Shown: in pieces, positions 33,894-45,779 of the stretch
How positions within the stretch are numbered: the stretch's first letter is position 1
Layout: the number at the start of each line of letters is the position of its first letter
From: Kingdonia uniflora
Lineage: Eukaryota; Streptophyta; Magnoliopsida; Ranunculales; Circaeasteraceae
DNA length: 64,000 nucleotides
Direction of reading: 5' to 3'
NCBI GenBank assembly: GCA_014058105.1
Contig: JACGCM010002394.1
Coordinates: 2,604,001-2,668,000, forward strand
Program-made: the position numbers and the translations under genes
Notes under the pieces: generated by a model
Database searches by the model: none
Told to the model about the DNA's origin: nothing
What the model saw: only the letters and a program-made list of their open reading frames with translations

Positions 33894-36204
33894 CATTTTT
33901 CTCATCTCCTTCTCACCATTGTGAGCTGCAAGCCTCTCCCTATCCTCCACCATTTTTAGCTCATGTTCCCCATCAGGTCGATTCTCTATGACCTTCACCC
34001 CAATCAGTTCAGGCTAATTCTCAGGGCCTACCCTTCTCTTTTTGGCCTACCCCTCAGCCTCACCACTCCCCGTGGTACCGGAGGTCAAACCACGCTTCAA
34101 GATCTTCTTCTTTGGAAATGCCTGATCTAGCTTATTTGACGTAGTGGGCTCAGGTACGTCAGCAAAGTCTACTCCAGAGGCCTTTGGCAATACCACTCGC
34201 CTTTTCCCATCAGCTCCCCTCTTGTTATTACCTATAATACCTGTCATTAGTCTTGTTGCTTGAGACTTTTAAACTTTCTCAGACCTGCTGTTAGATCGCT
34301 TCTTTCTACTAATGCCAAGTTCTTTCAACACAGCCTCGAACTCGACACCTTCTTGAGCAACAGTATCTAACAGGGACTTCATCCTCTTCACCTTTGATGT
34401 AGGACTTGTCAAACAAGCAATACATTGTCAACGAACAGTGTAACATTTAATTTCAATATTTCAATATTTTATGTTATTATACTTACTTTGCTTCACAGTT
34501 CAGCACAGAAGTTCCATAGGTTCTTCATCATTTCTCTGAAGGTAACTGCCCTTCACTCATATCACGTTATCATTCCACATTTGACCTACTGAATTCAGAT
34601 TGAAGAAAAAAGGTCACCTCGAACTCATAAAAAAATATGTCCCTCTACTTGCAGAATAGTTTTTTACCCCATAAAACTGTAAGACATCTTCAGGAGATAT
34701 CCTCCTCACAAACTCATCCTCCTCCTACAATTTATTTAAAAATTCAAAGACGTTTATTACCTCCCACATGTTCCCATTCAACTGAACAGGACATGCGCTC
34801 ATGATGTTCATAATCCCTTTCGTTAGATTGATAAGGGGCTGAGACAACCCATACACCAATTGTGACAGGTAACACAGAAAGCCATCTTCTATGTCGCCCT
34901 GAACATCTCCATCATAATACTCCAAAGAGATCGATTCGTCTAGACTTTTATCTAATTTCTCCTTTTCTAGATCAGCCAACAAAAAGAAATGTTCCATTCC
35001 AGATCCTACAACACAACTTCTAAACTGTCTACCGGGATGTTATAAAAAATTGCCCCAACTTCCTCCTACAAGAGCTTTGGCTTTACAAACTCTCTAAACA
35101 CATTAAAATTCAGAGAATATGATAATAATTTTCCAGGGAAATCAGGAAATTGCACAACTTCTACTCTATCTCCCCTCTCAGATACTACACTTCAGACTCA
35201 GCCGAATGACTGGAGGTCGAGGCCTCAAGAATAAGCAAAGTTTCTATATCAACTACAATTCTACAGTAGAGGTGACTCTACGCAAAACTCTAACCGATCG
35301 ACCTATATACAGGTCCAGGTACTCTATCATTATCTTTTAAATCACACAGATACACATATCGTTCGTATCTCCTTTTTCTAATATATATATATATATTATA
35401 TCTAGCAGATTTTCTAAATTCTTATAAATAGTAATTTTTCAAAATTTGAAATACAAAAAAACTTTCACAACATTCACATCAACAAAATCATAAATCATCT
35501 ACTAACCTTTGATATCGGAATACGATTCTGACGTAGTACCAAACCCTTCCCTAGCAATGTTGTTATATAACCACCTTCGTGACTCATTCTCTGCAACTCT
35601 CTCTTGCTTTGATTATTGATCACTTTCGATTAATTTCTCACCAAATTCTCTGCTATTTTTTCTTCTTCCTCTCTCACTGTTCTTCAATTTCTCAAAAGTT
35701 GATAAATGTTTCAATTAAGTAGATGAATTATTATTTATAATCTATTTCTCTCTAACTACTGGCATTTATTAGGTTCTGCACTAGCCGCCCTCGGTTTTGG
35801 AACTGAGGCGTCCTTTCCACAATTAATGTTAGACGTTTTATACCTTTTTTTTGGCAAAAACACCTTCCCATCATTGCCCTCAGCTCTATATTTTATTCTA
35901 TTCTCATCTTTATTGCCCAAATCTTCCTCTGACCTCCCCACACTCATGATGACTAACACTTACACGTAATCAACGTTCTCCTGCAAAAAACACAAGAAAC
36001 AAAATATAAAGCTACATGTTTTTTCTATTCTGACTACTACTTATAGAAGTAATGGCGTCATTACCAAAGCTCCCACTTTTCAAAAATTTAAATTATATAT
36101 TCAAAAATACAATCACAACAGTATTTGCAACAATACGGGACAAATTCAAACTTCATTCTGATTACATTTCCTTGCAGTTACTCGATCTAATACAATTCGT
36201 GCCC

Positions 36205-36558
36205 TCACATATAATTACACCTGAAACATCCCAGATGTCCTGGGGAGCCACACCTAATCAGTTTGCCTCCAGCGATCCTCACATGTTCCCACTCAATCTC
36301 CTCTTCATCAATTAGTCTCACTACCTCTTCTTGAGCTAAAGGTTCTATAATCACTTCCCAGAAAAGCTCCGTATAGAAACGACAATCTCACTCAAGTTGT
36401 CTACCCATCCAATCTACACCCTCAAAATAATATTCGGACACTGGCAAGTTAGCGTCGTAATATAACAAGCTAAAGATCTATTCTAGCACTTCAGCTATCT
36501 TGATCGCCAAACTCCCCTCGACATCATATCAAATTTTCTCAGATCGAGACGATACCAT
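36205..36558 (-). pseudogene. Element B antisense ORF1 (117 codons)
   Basis: From an ATG at 36558 to a TGA at 36205 on the minus strand: MVSSRSEKI, DVEGSLAIKIAEVLE, FYTELFWEVIIEPLAQEEVV, IRCGSPGHLGCFRCNYM. It is 354 bp, exactly the length of ORF1 in element D (62286-62639), and aligns end to end (MVRTRSQHVRHAVEGRFHIK... KCNYM). Here three in-frame stops break it. No known domain recognised; the Cys pair near the C-terminus is partly conserved. A TTATAAAG motif lies upstream (36663-36670). Confidence 0.65.
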
Positions 36559-36572
36559 ATCCTGTGTATTAC

Positions 36573-38183
36573 TCCAATCCAAAATCATTTCCCCCAATTT
36601 TTACAATTTTTAGAATAACTTCAAATTCCTCACATTTCATGCGAATCTCTACAATCAGTTTTCTTTATAACGGGAAACCCTGCAAATCTTAATATAAAAT
36701 TATCTGAACTTATCTAACCACCACATACCTATTTTATTTTTTCCTAACCATTTTGATTTAATCATAATTTGTTTCCCACTACAATATTTTATACAAATCT
36801 CTCTAAGCTCGAATTTCCAATATCTCAGTCAAGTCTCAATCTTCCACAATTATCTTCACCAATCATTCTAAGTTGATTTAGCTCGAAAGATTTCTACATA
36901 ACTTGTATTCTATACACACACTTTTATAGCTCGATTACAATATTCCCTAGTTCGAATGTATATTATATTTCAACTTCTATTTATAAATTTTCAAATTACT
37001 CACCGCTCGATTTCAAGAGTTATTCTAAATATCAGCACAAAGTTTAAATAACATATTTTATTTAGATCAAAAACAAATTACTTTACAGATAACAAGTCTT
37101 TCAGGTAATCTGAAATCAAGTACTTTGCAGATAACAAGTCTTTCAGGTACTCAGAAATCAGGTACTTTACAGATAACAAGTCTTTCAAGTACTCCGAAAT
37201 CAGGTACTCCGAGATATAAAATTCTTCAGTTCATTTAACTTCAGTAATGTTTTGCTCAAAGAATCTTCTGAAGAAAAGCAGGCATTGGAAATCACTAGAC
37301 ATCCTTTTCCTTTCATACCAGATTACTCTAACCAGAAACTCAGTTTGGAGGAAGTCTGGGCATGAAAGAAAATGCAGTCAGCGCTTGAACCAACTCTTCA
37401 AATAGAAGGTCTTCTTAGAGCCAAGAGTGGATGATGGTGCAGAATTATCCACCTCCCTTCTCTACTACCACCGTTGCCTTCTCTATAACCCCCCCTCCCC
37501 CTCACAGAGTTGATAGAGATGATGAGGGCCTAACCTTAGAATTCAATACTACACAAAAAATTGGTGAAACTACTGTGCAGTAACCCCAGTTCCCGCATAT
37601 CTTCTCAACCTTATCTTCCGCAAGGATACAGAAACACCTCCAACGTTGCTCGCCAGTCAAGGCAACGTGATGAAATCTCCACATGCAGTAAAAATCTTCT
37701 TCAGCTTCAGCCGCTTCATCTTCTGACATACCTTAATATGTCAGAGGAACAGGGATGGGAGTAGACATCTCCAATGATTGGTCAACAAAATATCTCAACT
37801 TAAACTTCTACATCTTTGCAAACACCCTTTCTTCATAAACCATTCTCTGAGTCTTCACCATTATCACTCTAGACTTCTAGAGATTTGTCAACAAATAACG
37901 TACTTAACCAGGATCCCCGGTACAGGTACTATTTATATAATCCTTATATTTAATGCATGGGTACATTTCCAAAGCAGTCATCATTTAAAACAATGCCACT
38001 CTTAGATCCCCAAACGTCGCGTAAATCAATATTCTCATCATCATTCAATGCACGAACATTTCTCCATAAAGAAATACCCATTTTCTACACCAGTCAAATT
38101 AGTATTAATACGTCATTTATTTTCAACTTCCAACAACACAGCTACACAGATCCTTTCTCAACCAAAGCCATTCGTGACTTCAG
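36573..38183 (-). other. Element B, region upstream of the antisense gene
   Basis: Between ORF1 and the PPT. It is mostly A/T rich. It contains a three-copy 42-bp repeat (37079-37215) and a minus-strand frame (37502-37729, MSEDEAAEAEEDFYCMWRFH) of unknown meaning. Nearby, GVIEKATVVVEKGG on the minus strand parallels GVMVKETVMEDVF at the corresponding place in element D, so part of this region is conserved between the two elements. Confidence 0.4.
37079..37215. repeat. 42-bp tandem repeat, three copies
   Basis: AGATAACAAGTCTTTCA(G/A)G starts at 37087, 37129 and 37171, each followed by TACT..GAAATCA(A/G)GTACT. A single related TTTACAGATAACAG occurs at the matching place in element D (near 63398). 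Confidence 0.8.
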
Positions 38184-38198
38184 TTGTGAGGGGGCGAT
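38184..38198 (+). other. Element B polypurine tract
   Basis: TTGTGAGGGGGCGAT lies directly before the 3' LTR start TGCAGGG, the correct position for plus-strand priming. Confidence 0.8.
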
Positions 38199-38813
38199 TG
38201 CAGGGACCTATCACTCAATCTAACCTAATTTGAACTATCTCTAGCTTGAACTACCTTGACGTCAGGATCATGAATTCTACATGTAACACATATATAGTCA
38301 GCAGTACCACTTAGACCATGAACGAATGAAGAACGTGGCACTCGTACAACTGAAGAATATGAACAAGTCAAAGACACCTGTCCTTCACGAACTCAATAGT
38401 TATTCAGCCAATTACCACTTGCCTCAATGTTCAGATAATGTGCTTCAACATGATTATGAACTGCGAACAAGTCCAATATAAGATAGAAGTCCCAGAAGAG
38501 ACACGGACTACCAGAAAAATATACGATAAATCATAAAAAAAACTATATCTTCATGATTATCAAATACCAACTTCTTATTTACAAGATCAAGTATTTCCAG
38601 TTCAAGATCACTTGTAATAAGATATCAGCCTCAAGCAATAAAAGTTACTGTTATTAAAACCCTCAACTCAAGGCCGTAGATTTTGCCTATTCAGAGGTTT
38701 TCCATGCTAAATCACCTGTGTCAATTATTATTTTACATCATCTTTTGTCACAGAAACATTGGTGTAAGAGCTAATTCCGAACATCTTTGAGCTTACGGAA
38801 TTAAGCCATTATA
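38199..38813 (+). repeat. Element B 3' LTR
   Basis: TGCAGGGACCTATC to AGCCATTATA. The final CA of the 5' copy is TA here. It is followed by the target duplication GGTAG and then by element C sequence. Confidence 0.9.
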
Positions 38814-39817
38814 GGTAGGAATGTTTGAATGAAAATACTTGTGCTACATCAGGGGGCTGGTGTAGTCGAGTGAATAGATTGTATTTGCACGATTTCTGGA
38901 AGCCTCCTAAATTGAAGAATGAGAGGTTTTAACTCGAATGTATGGAGCTAACTAATTTTCTCATCTTCTGTAAGGTGAAAGATGCATACTCGTGAGCCAA
39001 CAATGGGACTAATGGACGAGGTCAAATATTTAATGAATAGGTCGAGTACCTTCGGTCGAGATGAGGAGAGTGGCAGTGATGTGGAGGAATTACAGATAGT
39101 AGATGTTGCACCCCTTGCTATCATTGAATCTGAGTGTGAATATTTAAGACAAAGGCGGAAATGATCTCGAGTGTTTGAAGAAAGCGAAGAGGAGGAGGAG
39201 GGTGAGGACGGAGAGGATAAAATGATGAAATAGTTGGCAAGGGGGATGGTGGGGAGGGAGAGGGGGATGGTGAGGTGACCATGGACGAAGGTATTGGGGT
39301 GGGTAAAGTCGATGTTCATGAGAGAAAAAGAGTTAACAAATCTTTAAAGAAGTCCTGGCAAGCAAGGACATTATCCTATTTCCCTGTGGCTCATGGTTTT
39401 CTTGTATAAATACCCCGAAGAGAGGGATAATGGCCTTTCAAGGGAAAATTAGATTAGGTATGCAACTCCTGCTTTGATACCTCATAAAAGAGATTTTAAA
39501 ATTTTGGGATGTGGCTCCCTGCTAAATAAATGGCATCCTCTATGAGATGATGAAAATCATGGAGGCTTTAAATGACGGGTTGCTGGCCGAAGGGAGTCCT
39601 TCAGTGGGGTATGAGGATATTACTACTTTCTATAGAAAGAAGGGCAATCCAGGGGGTGAAACGTATCGCATTCAATGCCACCCTGAGAAACTCTGGCTAT
39701 TCAATATGTGTTTAGAGGGTCGAGGGTAGAATATTGACTTAGTAGTTATTGATGACAATTTCGAGTATCTTGAGGGCGAAGAAGAGCTCGTGTTAAGGAA
39801 TAGGGTATATAATCCTG

Positions 39818-39896
39818 GTAGGTTTTATTCGTTAATGTTTTGCATATGTCTTCGACTTCATTGCGATATGCTTTTAAATTACCTTACAGTTTGCAG
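39818..39896 (+). other. Intron in element C antisense ORF2 (79 bp)
   Basis: Donor CCTG/GTAGGT, acceptor TTTGCAG/AACC. Splicing joins VYNP and EPCSGVPDSSCQYLDGLIDE in phase 1; reading through or using the earlier TTACAG breaks the frame. The exon after it stays open for more than 60 codons. Confidence 0.7.
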
Positions 39897-40463
39897 AACC
39901 TTGTAGTGGTGTACCTGACAGTTCTTGTCAATACCTAGACGGTTTAATCGATGAGGACGACGAGCGCATCAACGAAGTCTTTCAAAGGCTAATGTTAAAG
40001 AGAATAAGAAAGAAAAAGATAAATCATCCTCTGAGAGGTCCATCGAGCTCACAAAGATCGTTGAAGATAAAAAATGTCTCAAATCCCTAAGAAAGTTTGA
40101 GCGACATAGACTACGATAATCTGACGAGGCCGAAGAACACTTTTATCCCCAGGAACCAACAAGGCAACTCGGGTTTGGGTGCTTCTCTGAATGTGTCTAA
40201 GAGAGCTTCCTTGTATAAGGAGTTTTTGAGGATTTTGCAGATGGACAAGGCCAAAGTTGGGGAGGGTCAGGTTCAAAAAATCATGGGTCATTGTCTCTGA
40301 AGAGGATGCAAGACCAGCGTAAAGTTGTAGAAAATGCGGGTGAGGCCGCTCTGCTCACGACCAAGAATATGATACTGCCTAAGCTACGGCCGAGTCACTA
40401 GTACAGCTCTGTATGTCTGACCCAGACAAAGTTGGTCGTCGGTTCAAGGCCTCCCTGAAATAG

Positions 40464-40532
40464 GTAACTATAACCTTTATCAATGGTCATATGTTCCTTC
40501 TTTGTGTTTACTTTTTAAATTTCATTCTCTAG
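40464..40532 (+). other. Intron in element C antisense ORF2 (69 bp)
   Basis: Donor TAG/GTAACT, acceptor CATTCTCTAG/GTC, phase 0, joining GRRFKASLK (plus a TAG that replaces one codon) to VSAWGMFFRKAQKVPSQRVK. It may correspond to the phase-0 intron before LMKG in B and D, though the proteins are too diverged there to be sure. Confidence 0.6.
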
Positions 40533-41238
40533 GTCTCAGCTTGGGGAATGTTCTTTAGGAAGGCCCAAAAGGTTCCTAGCCAAAGGGTTAAAGATGTGAC
40601 GGAGTCTGCAGATGTGTCGAAGGGAACCATTCTATCGCTGAATACCCGTGTGGTGAAGCTAGAGCAAATAATCCTTCAGGTTCGAGCTGATGCCCTTGAA
40701 TGAGAAATTGGCCATGGTAGAGCAGGTGGAGAAAGCCATAGAGCTCGAAGGAAAACTGAAGGTGAATCATGCGAAGTTCAAAGCGGACTTCAATCAGGAG
40801 TACCAGTTGACGACTGCATTAGAACAATTTATCGATAACCTTAGCTATGACCTTAATACCTTCGAGCGTTATGGGCTAGAGCTACCACAGAGCACTAACG
40901 TGGAGGACGCAGTCCCGACGCCTGAAATAGTTTTCAGTCCAAGGAGCTTGGAGCCAAGTTTCAAACGCAAGGTTGTTGGTCCCGAGGTTGATGCGTTGAA
41001 GGACACCAATATGGTTAAACCCAGTGAGGAGGATTCTAACAATCCCCTCGTATAATAGTTTTTTAGTATGGAATTGTAATCGACTCAGTGGTCGATGGTA
41101 CTTATGTTGGCTTTTAGATACTTTTGACTTGTGTTGGATTTTTCATGCCAGAATGTTTGTCTGCTTGAATATCTATATATTTGAATTTGTATATGCTAGA
41201 ATGTGTGTATACCTTGATCATATATGTTGCTTTCCTTC

Positions 41239-41741
41239 GAGGTCGCCCCAAGTATAAGCTAGGTTGAATTGTTAGCATGATACTTAGGCTGGATCAGAGC
41301 AATAATTTCTTGAGGTATCGAGGTCGCCCCCAAGTATTCAAATACATGGATTTGATCCTAAACAAAGCCAAACATGATCTCTTCCGAGGTCGTGCCTAAG
41401 TATTTAATCTGTTCAATTATTTATGACAATTGGGTTTGCCCAAATTAAGGAACTCTAAAAAACTTTGAGGTATCCCCCAAGTATCATTCAAAGTACTGAC
41501 ATGATACTTAGGTTTGACCAAATCAAGAAGTTCATGACGCTTCGTGGCCACCCTCAATTATCGAATACATGGGTTTGAGTCCTGAACAAAACCAAACGTA
41601 ATCAGCTCTGAGGTCACCCCCAAGTGTTTAATCTGTTCGATTATTCATGATACTTGGGTTTCCCCAAATTAAAGAACTTTGAAAAAATTTGAGGTCACCC
41701 CCAAGTATCAGTCAAGTCGAAGTATCAGTCACACGGGTTTG
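41239..41741 (-). repeat. Element C tandem array, about 225-bp unit, left part
   Basis: GAGGTCRCCCCCAAGT words recur in two phases: 41386 and 41610 (224 bp apart), 41466 and 41691 (225 bp apart). Units contain TTTAATCTGTTCGATTATT, ATACTTGGGTTT and ACATGATACTTAGGTTTGACC. The array lies between the antisense gene's end (41055) and the integrase end (about 45780) and is split by LINE H. Confidence 0.85.
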
Positions 41742-44700
41742 TTAAGATCACTCCCCCCTTTTCCTAACATTCACGAGCAATGTTTATCAAGGCCCTAGAC
41801 AATTCAGATTTCTGAAAATGTGGATGACTCACACCACGTTCCTTCAGCTCATCAAAGATACCTGGCCATCAGGGGTGTTTGGAAACTGCCTCTCTTCCTT
41901 TGCGTACAAACTGAAAGTGGTCAAGGCGGCCTTGAGGGAGTAGAATAGGGCAGTTTTTGGAAATGTTATGCAAAACATCAAGTTGATTAAAGAAAAAATT
42001 ATGGAGCTAGACTTCCTATTACAATATGGCCGGGACGAACAGGTTAGTGCAGATTTTAGCAATGTGCAGAGATAACATGCTGACATGTTACACAAGGAGG
42101 AGATCTTTTGGAAGGAACAGTCGCGGGTGTGAATACCCAGTTCTTTTACACGGTCACTCAGATTAATCGCAAAAGATCTTTTCTCTTGAATTTCAAAATG
42201 TCAGACGGCACCCACACGCAAGATATTGGGTTAATCCATGAAGCAGCTATCTCCTACTACAAAGATATGCTAAATGCATCTCCGACCTAACCGGATCAGA
42301 ACCTACTGAATGGCATCCCAACTGTTATTACAGAGAAAGAGAGTAACTGCATTATGACATCACCAACTATGGAGGAGTTAAAAGCTAGTGCTTTCAGTAT
42401 ACCCGTTGACAGCGCTCCTGGTAGCGATGGTTTTTCCACCAGTTTCTTTACCACATGTTGGGACATCATTAAGGACGACTTACATGGAGCAGCCAAAGAA
42501 TTCTTCAATGGAGCTCCTTTTTCCAGATTTTATACTGCCACCTTCCTGACCCTAATCCCAAAGGTCGAGATGCCTTCAACGTTGGGAGACTGCAGATCGA
42601 TCAATTTATGTTCGGTGGTCTATAAGATTTTCTCTCAAATCATCGCTACAAGATTGAGTGCACTGTTATACAAGATGATATCAGGCAATCAGGGAGCTTA
42701 TATGCAAGGCAAGGACATCAGCGATACTATCACTCTCGCCCAAGACATGGTGGGGGACTTACATAGAAAGGTCTGGGCCAATAACGTTATGATAAAGGTA
42801 GACATGGCCAAGGCGTATGACCGGCTTGACTAGAGATTTCTCAGGATGGTTCTTGGAAAATTTGGGTTTAGCAACACAAGCCTAAACCTCATTTCTTACT
42901 GTGTTGAGACACCCTGGTTCTTGGTGGTGCTACAGGGAGTCTTCAAGGGCTCTTTCAAATCTAATAGAGGCATTCAGCAAGGGGACCCTCTCTCACCTTT
43001 GCTATTTATCATCGTAGATGAAGTACTCTCCAAGGGGTTGACGAAGTGTTTTGTAAATGGGCAGATTGGGTACTTTAAATCATCTCAGGGTTGTCTTCCG
43101 ATTACACATTAGTTGTATGCAAATGACTTTCTAGTGTTCCTTAATGGAATTCAATCCCCGCTCAAGGCGCTACTGAAGTGTATAGACAGATATGAAGCAT
43201 TCTCTAGGCAGTTGGTCAACAAAGAGAAAAGTGGTGTCTATGTGCACCACAATGCGACTGTTGCTCAGAAACAAATCATACAAACCACTAGTGGGTTCCA
43301 TCACATGCTCTGTCCTATGCTCTATCTGAGGGTGCCCATCAACTATGGTAAGGTACGACACTCTCATTTTGAGACTCTACTCATAAAGGTACAACAAAGA
43401 ATTGAAGGATGGAACGGTAAGCTCTTATCACAAGGCAGGAAACTCATTCTGATAAACTACATTTTGAACTCCATGCCTATACATCTCCGAGCCTGCATCA
43501 CCGTTCTGAAATCGGTCCTTCAAAAACTTGAAAACATGTTCTCCAATTTCTTCTGGGGAAAGTTTGAGGGTAAAAACAAATGACATTGGGTCTCATGGAA
43601 TGACATTTGTCTACCTAAAGAGGAAGGCGGACTCGGCATCCAAAAATTTGACAATGTTAAACATAGTTTACAGCTCAAGAAATGTTGGAATATGCTCCAT
43701 GTCGATACATTCTGGACTCAATTTCTGAAAAGCAAGTACACCATCAACAGCAGCTTCTCTCGGCTTCGATCAAGCACCTTTACCTTGTGGACAAGCATTC
43801 AAAATCTGTTTGAAATAGTTTAGGCTACACACTGTATGGAGTCTGGGTTTAGAAACATGCAGCTTTTTGATGGACGACTGGACCGGGGAGGGCAACCTTG
43901 CTGATCTGCTGAACATAGACTGCAACCAGGAAATCATGGTAAAAGAAATCATTGTGAACTGGCAGCGCCTGCACCATGAGTTGCCGGCAGATTGGAAGAT
44001 CACACTCGCCAACAAGTTCTTCATCGGTAAGGGCAACGACACACCATTATGGGGCCCTTTTGAAAGTGGTAGCTTCACGGTAAAGTCTGTTTGGCAGTTC
44101 TGGAGAGGGACTGTGGAAACACAACGCTGTATGGATTGGATTTGGTACAAGATAATCCCCACAAAAATTTAGGTCTTCAGCAGGAAAACGTGGAAGAAGG
44201 TCCTCACGGTGGATGCTTTCTTACAGCAACGGCTCCCATTTTTTTCCCCAATGCAGCTGTTGCCGCTTGAGTAGCATCGAAGCGCTGAACCACTTGCTTG
44301 TAAACGGAGAGATAGCACAACAAGTTTGGCAGCTTTTTGCGCACACATGTGAGGTTCGTAACATTTCGGCTAAAAGTTTTTGGACACGACAAGGGGTTTG
44401 GTTGTTGGTAACCAACAAGAGCATGCAAATGGGAATCATTAAAGGGGCTCTCCCGGCTGTCATAAGCTGGGATTTATGGAAAGCGCGGTACAAACATCGG
44501 TTTGACGACGTTCCCATGAATGCCTACGTGATTGCCACCAAAACATGCTGATGGCTTCAGGATCTCATGGTCAAAGCTAAAATAACTCAAAGTGGAAACT
44601 TTGGGGACACACTCTCTCAGCAGGTACTCCGAGTGCACATACTTCGAATAAAGCATAAACCAAGTATATTGGTAAAATGGCAAGCACCACCACCAGGGTG

Positions 44701-45268
44701 GTTTAAACTGAACATTGACGGGTCCTCTCTGAGCAATGGCCTCTCTGGGGCTGGAGGTATCATGCGCAACTCACATGGAGGGATGAAACTCGGCTACAAC
44801 GTGGCACTAGGAATTGGTACGAACATGACAACAAAACTATATGGGCTCCTGCATGGCCTCAGACTCTGTAAAGAAAACCACTGGTTTCCACTCGTGGTTA
44901 AAATTGATGTTGAGGTCATAGTCAACTGGTATAAACAGATACGCCTCTGCCCCAACAAGTTTCAAGCCATATGGAAGAAGATCTTTCAACTCAGCCAGGA
45001 GCTCCAAATCATCATGGTGCACACGTACAGAGAAGGGAACGGGTCCACTGATGGTTTCTCCAAGTTGGGAAGTACACAATAAAACCTCTTGTTATGGTCC
45101 GTTGTTGCACTGTCTAGACAAATACGAGCCTCCTATTTTCTAGAAAAATTAGGGGTTGCGGCTATTAGATACTGAGGCACATGTACTGCTCGGAGGTCAG
45201 GCTTTAAGTCCCCCCCTTGTTTTTTCTTGTCTATTTAAAGAAAAACCGTATTTGCGCAAAAAAAAAGA
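41742..45268 (+). mobile_element. Element H: 5'-truncated L1-like LINE
   Basis: It begins within the last residues of an endonuclease (DHSPLFLTF, the SDH motif end), contains RT and a C-terminal RNase H, and ends in a short A run (A9, 45258-45266). GGTTTG lies at both sides (41736-41741 and 45269-45274), a plausible 6-bp target duplication, within element C's tandem repeat unit (AGGTTTGACC). The 5' truncation is typical of target-primed reverse transcription. Confidence 0.85.
41746..45082 (+). pseudogene. Element H LINE ORF2: RT, zf-RVT-like region, RNase H
   Basis: One frame with in-frame stops covers DSAPGSDGFSTSFFTTCWD, FLTLIPKVEMPSTLGDCRSI, MIKVDMAKAYDRLD (first catalytic Asp kept), SNRGIQQGDPLSPLLFII and LYANDFLVFLNG, where YADD has become YAND (43116-43127). 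Then KLILINYILNSMPIHLRACI and a Cys-poor zf-RVT-like segment, and a type 1 RNase H: GWFKLNIDGSSLSNGLSGAG (Asp kept), TKLYGLLHGLRLCKEN where the usual A-E-L reads T-K-L (44834-44836), KIDVEVIVNWY and HTYREGNGSTDGFSKLG. Endonuclease is missing. The RNase H after RT places it with plant L1-type LINEs that carry this domain. Confidence 0.85.
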
Positions 45269-45735
45269 GGTTTGAACTACTCAAGAATTTTATGAGGCTT
45301 TGTGACCGCCCCAAAGTACGCAAATACATGGGTTTGAATCATGAATAAAACTAAACTTGGTCAGTTCCAATATTGTCCTCAAGTGTTTAATCTATTCAAT
45401 TATTTATCACACTTGGGTTTGCCTAAATCAAGGAACTTTAAAAAACTTAGAGGTCACCCCCAAGTGTCAGTCAGGTCAAAGTACTGACATGATTCTTCGG
45501 TTTGACCAACTCAAAAAAGTTTATAAGGCTTTGAGGCCACCACCAAGTTACAAATACATAGGTTTAAATCTAAAGGACACCAAACATGGTCGGCACCGAG
45601 GTTGCCCGCAAAAGTTTAATCTGTTTGATTATTCATGCTACTTGCCAAAATCAAGAACCTTTGAAAAACTTTGAGGCCGCCCCTAAGTATTAATCAGGTC
45701 GAAGTACTAACATGATACTTAGGTTTGACCAACTC
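45269..45735 (-). repeat. Element C tandem array, right part
   Basis: Continues the array after LINE H: corresponding unit positions at about 45369 and 45598 (229 bp apart), with CAAGTGTTTAATCTATTC, GTACTGACATGATTCTTCGG and AGGTTTGACCAACTCAAGAA. With the left part there are about four to five units. Confidence 0.8.
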
Positions 45736-45779
45736 AAGAAGTTCATGAGTGTTGTATGTCAAATATTAAACATTTTGAA

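Larger units (their letters stand above)
31471..35959 (-). pseudogene. Element B antisense ORF2: PF04195-like domain plus coiled coil, spliced
   Basis: Runs antisense to B gag-pol, in several exons. The N-terminal part starts near MSVGRSEEDLGNKDE (an AG acceptor TTTTTTGCAG lies just before it). The next conserved block (34725-34997) reads DGFLCYLSQLVYGL, KGIMNIMSACPVQLNGNMWE, closely matching element D (DGFLCYLNQVLYGL, KGVMNILRCCPAQLNGNVYE). Its layout resembles the plant 'putative gypsy type transposon' domain PF04195. A basic linker (KKKILKRGLTSG) follows, then long heptad-rich stretches (RAELKKEKAELEKKVARLKI, 33569-33802; 32592-32813; 31957-32550). Two introns can be placed exactly. Some stops and frameshifts remain. 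Function unknown. Confidence 0.65.
24609..38813 (+). mobile_element. Element B: full-length Tat-lineage Gypsy element
   Basis: LTRs at 24609-25226 (618 bp) and 38199-38813 (615 bp); flanking bases GGCAG (24604-24608) and GGTAG (38814-38818) match at 4 of 5. It has a primer site, gag, protease, RT, RNase H, a second RNase H and integrase on the plus strand (25400-30834), a tandem array (30980-31325), an antisense gene region on the minus strand (31471-36558) and a PPT. I counted about 39 differences in the first about 295 aligned LTR bases. It sits inside element C's antisense gene. The double RNase H is the recognised mark of the Tat lineage. Confidence 0.9.
38960..41055 (+). pseudogene. Element C antisense ORF2, downstream exons
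   Basis: Antisense to C gag-pol, so on the plus strand. It starts with LMNRSSTFGRDEESGSDVEE, comparable to MSRFVVSSSSEESSSSGRED in D. YEMMKIMEALNDGLL matches YEMMRVCEALNDKW in D at the same place in the PF04195-like domain. Then LWLFNMCLEGRG, an acidic segment EYLEGEEELVLRNRVYNP, a basic segment (LKRIRKKKINHP), GASLNVSKRASLYKEFLRIL, and a C-terminal coiled-coil part EQVEKAIELEGKLKVNHAKF and TALEQFIDNLSYDLNTFERY ending at 41055. Two introns are placed exactly. Stops and one frameshift (near 40690) show decay. B separates this from the gene's 5' part. Confidence 0.65.

Noticed and set aside
31471..35959. The antisense gene as an ordinary host gene trapped between LTRs
   Set aside because: The same gene occurs at the same position and orientation in C and D, so it belongs to the elements. 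An ancient host origin remains possible.
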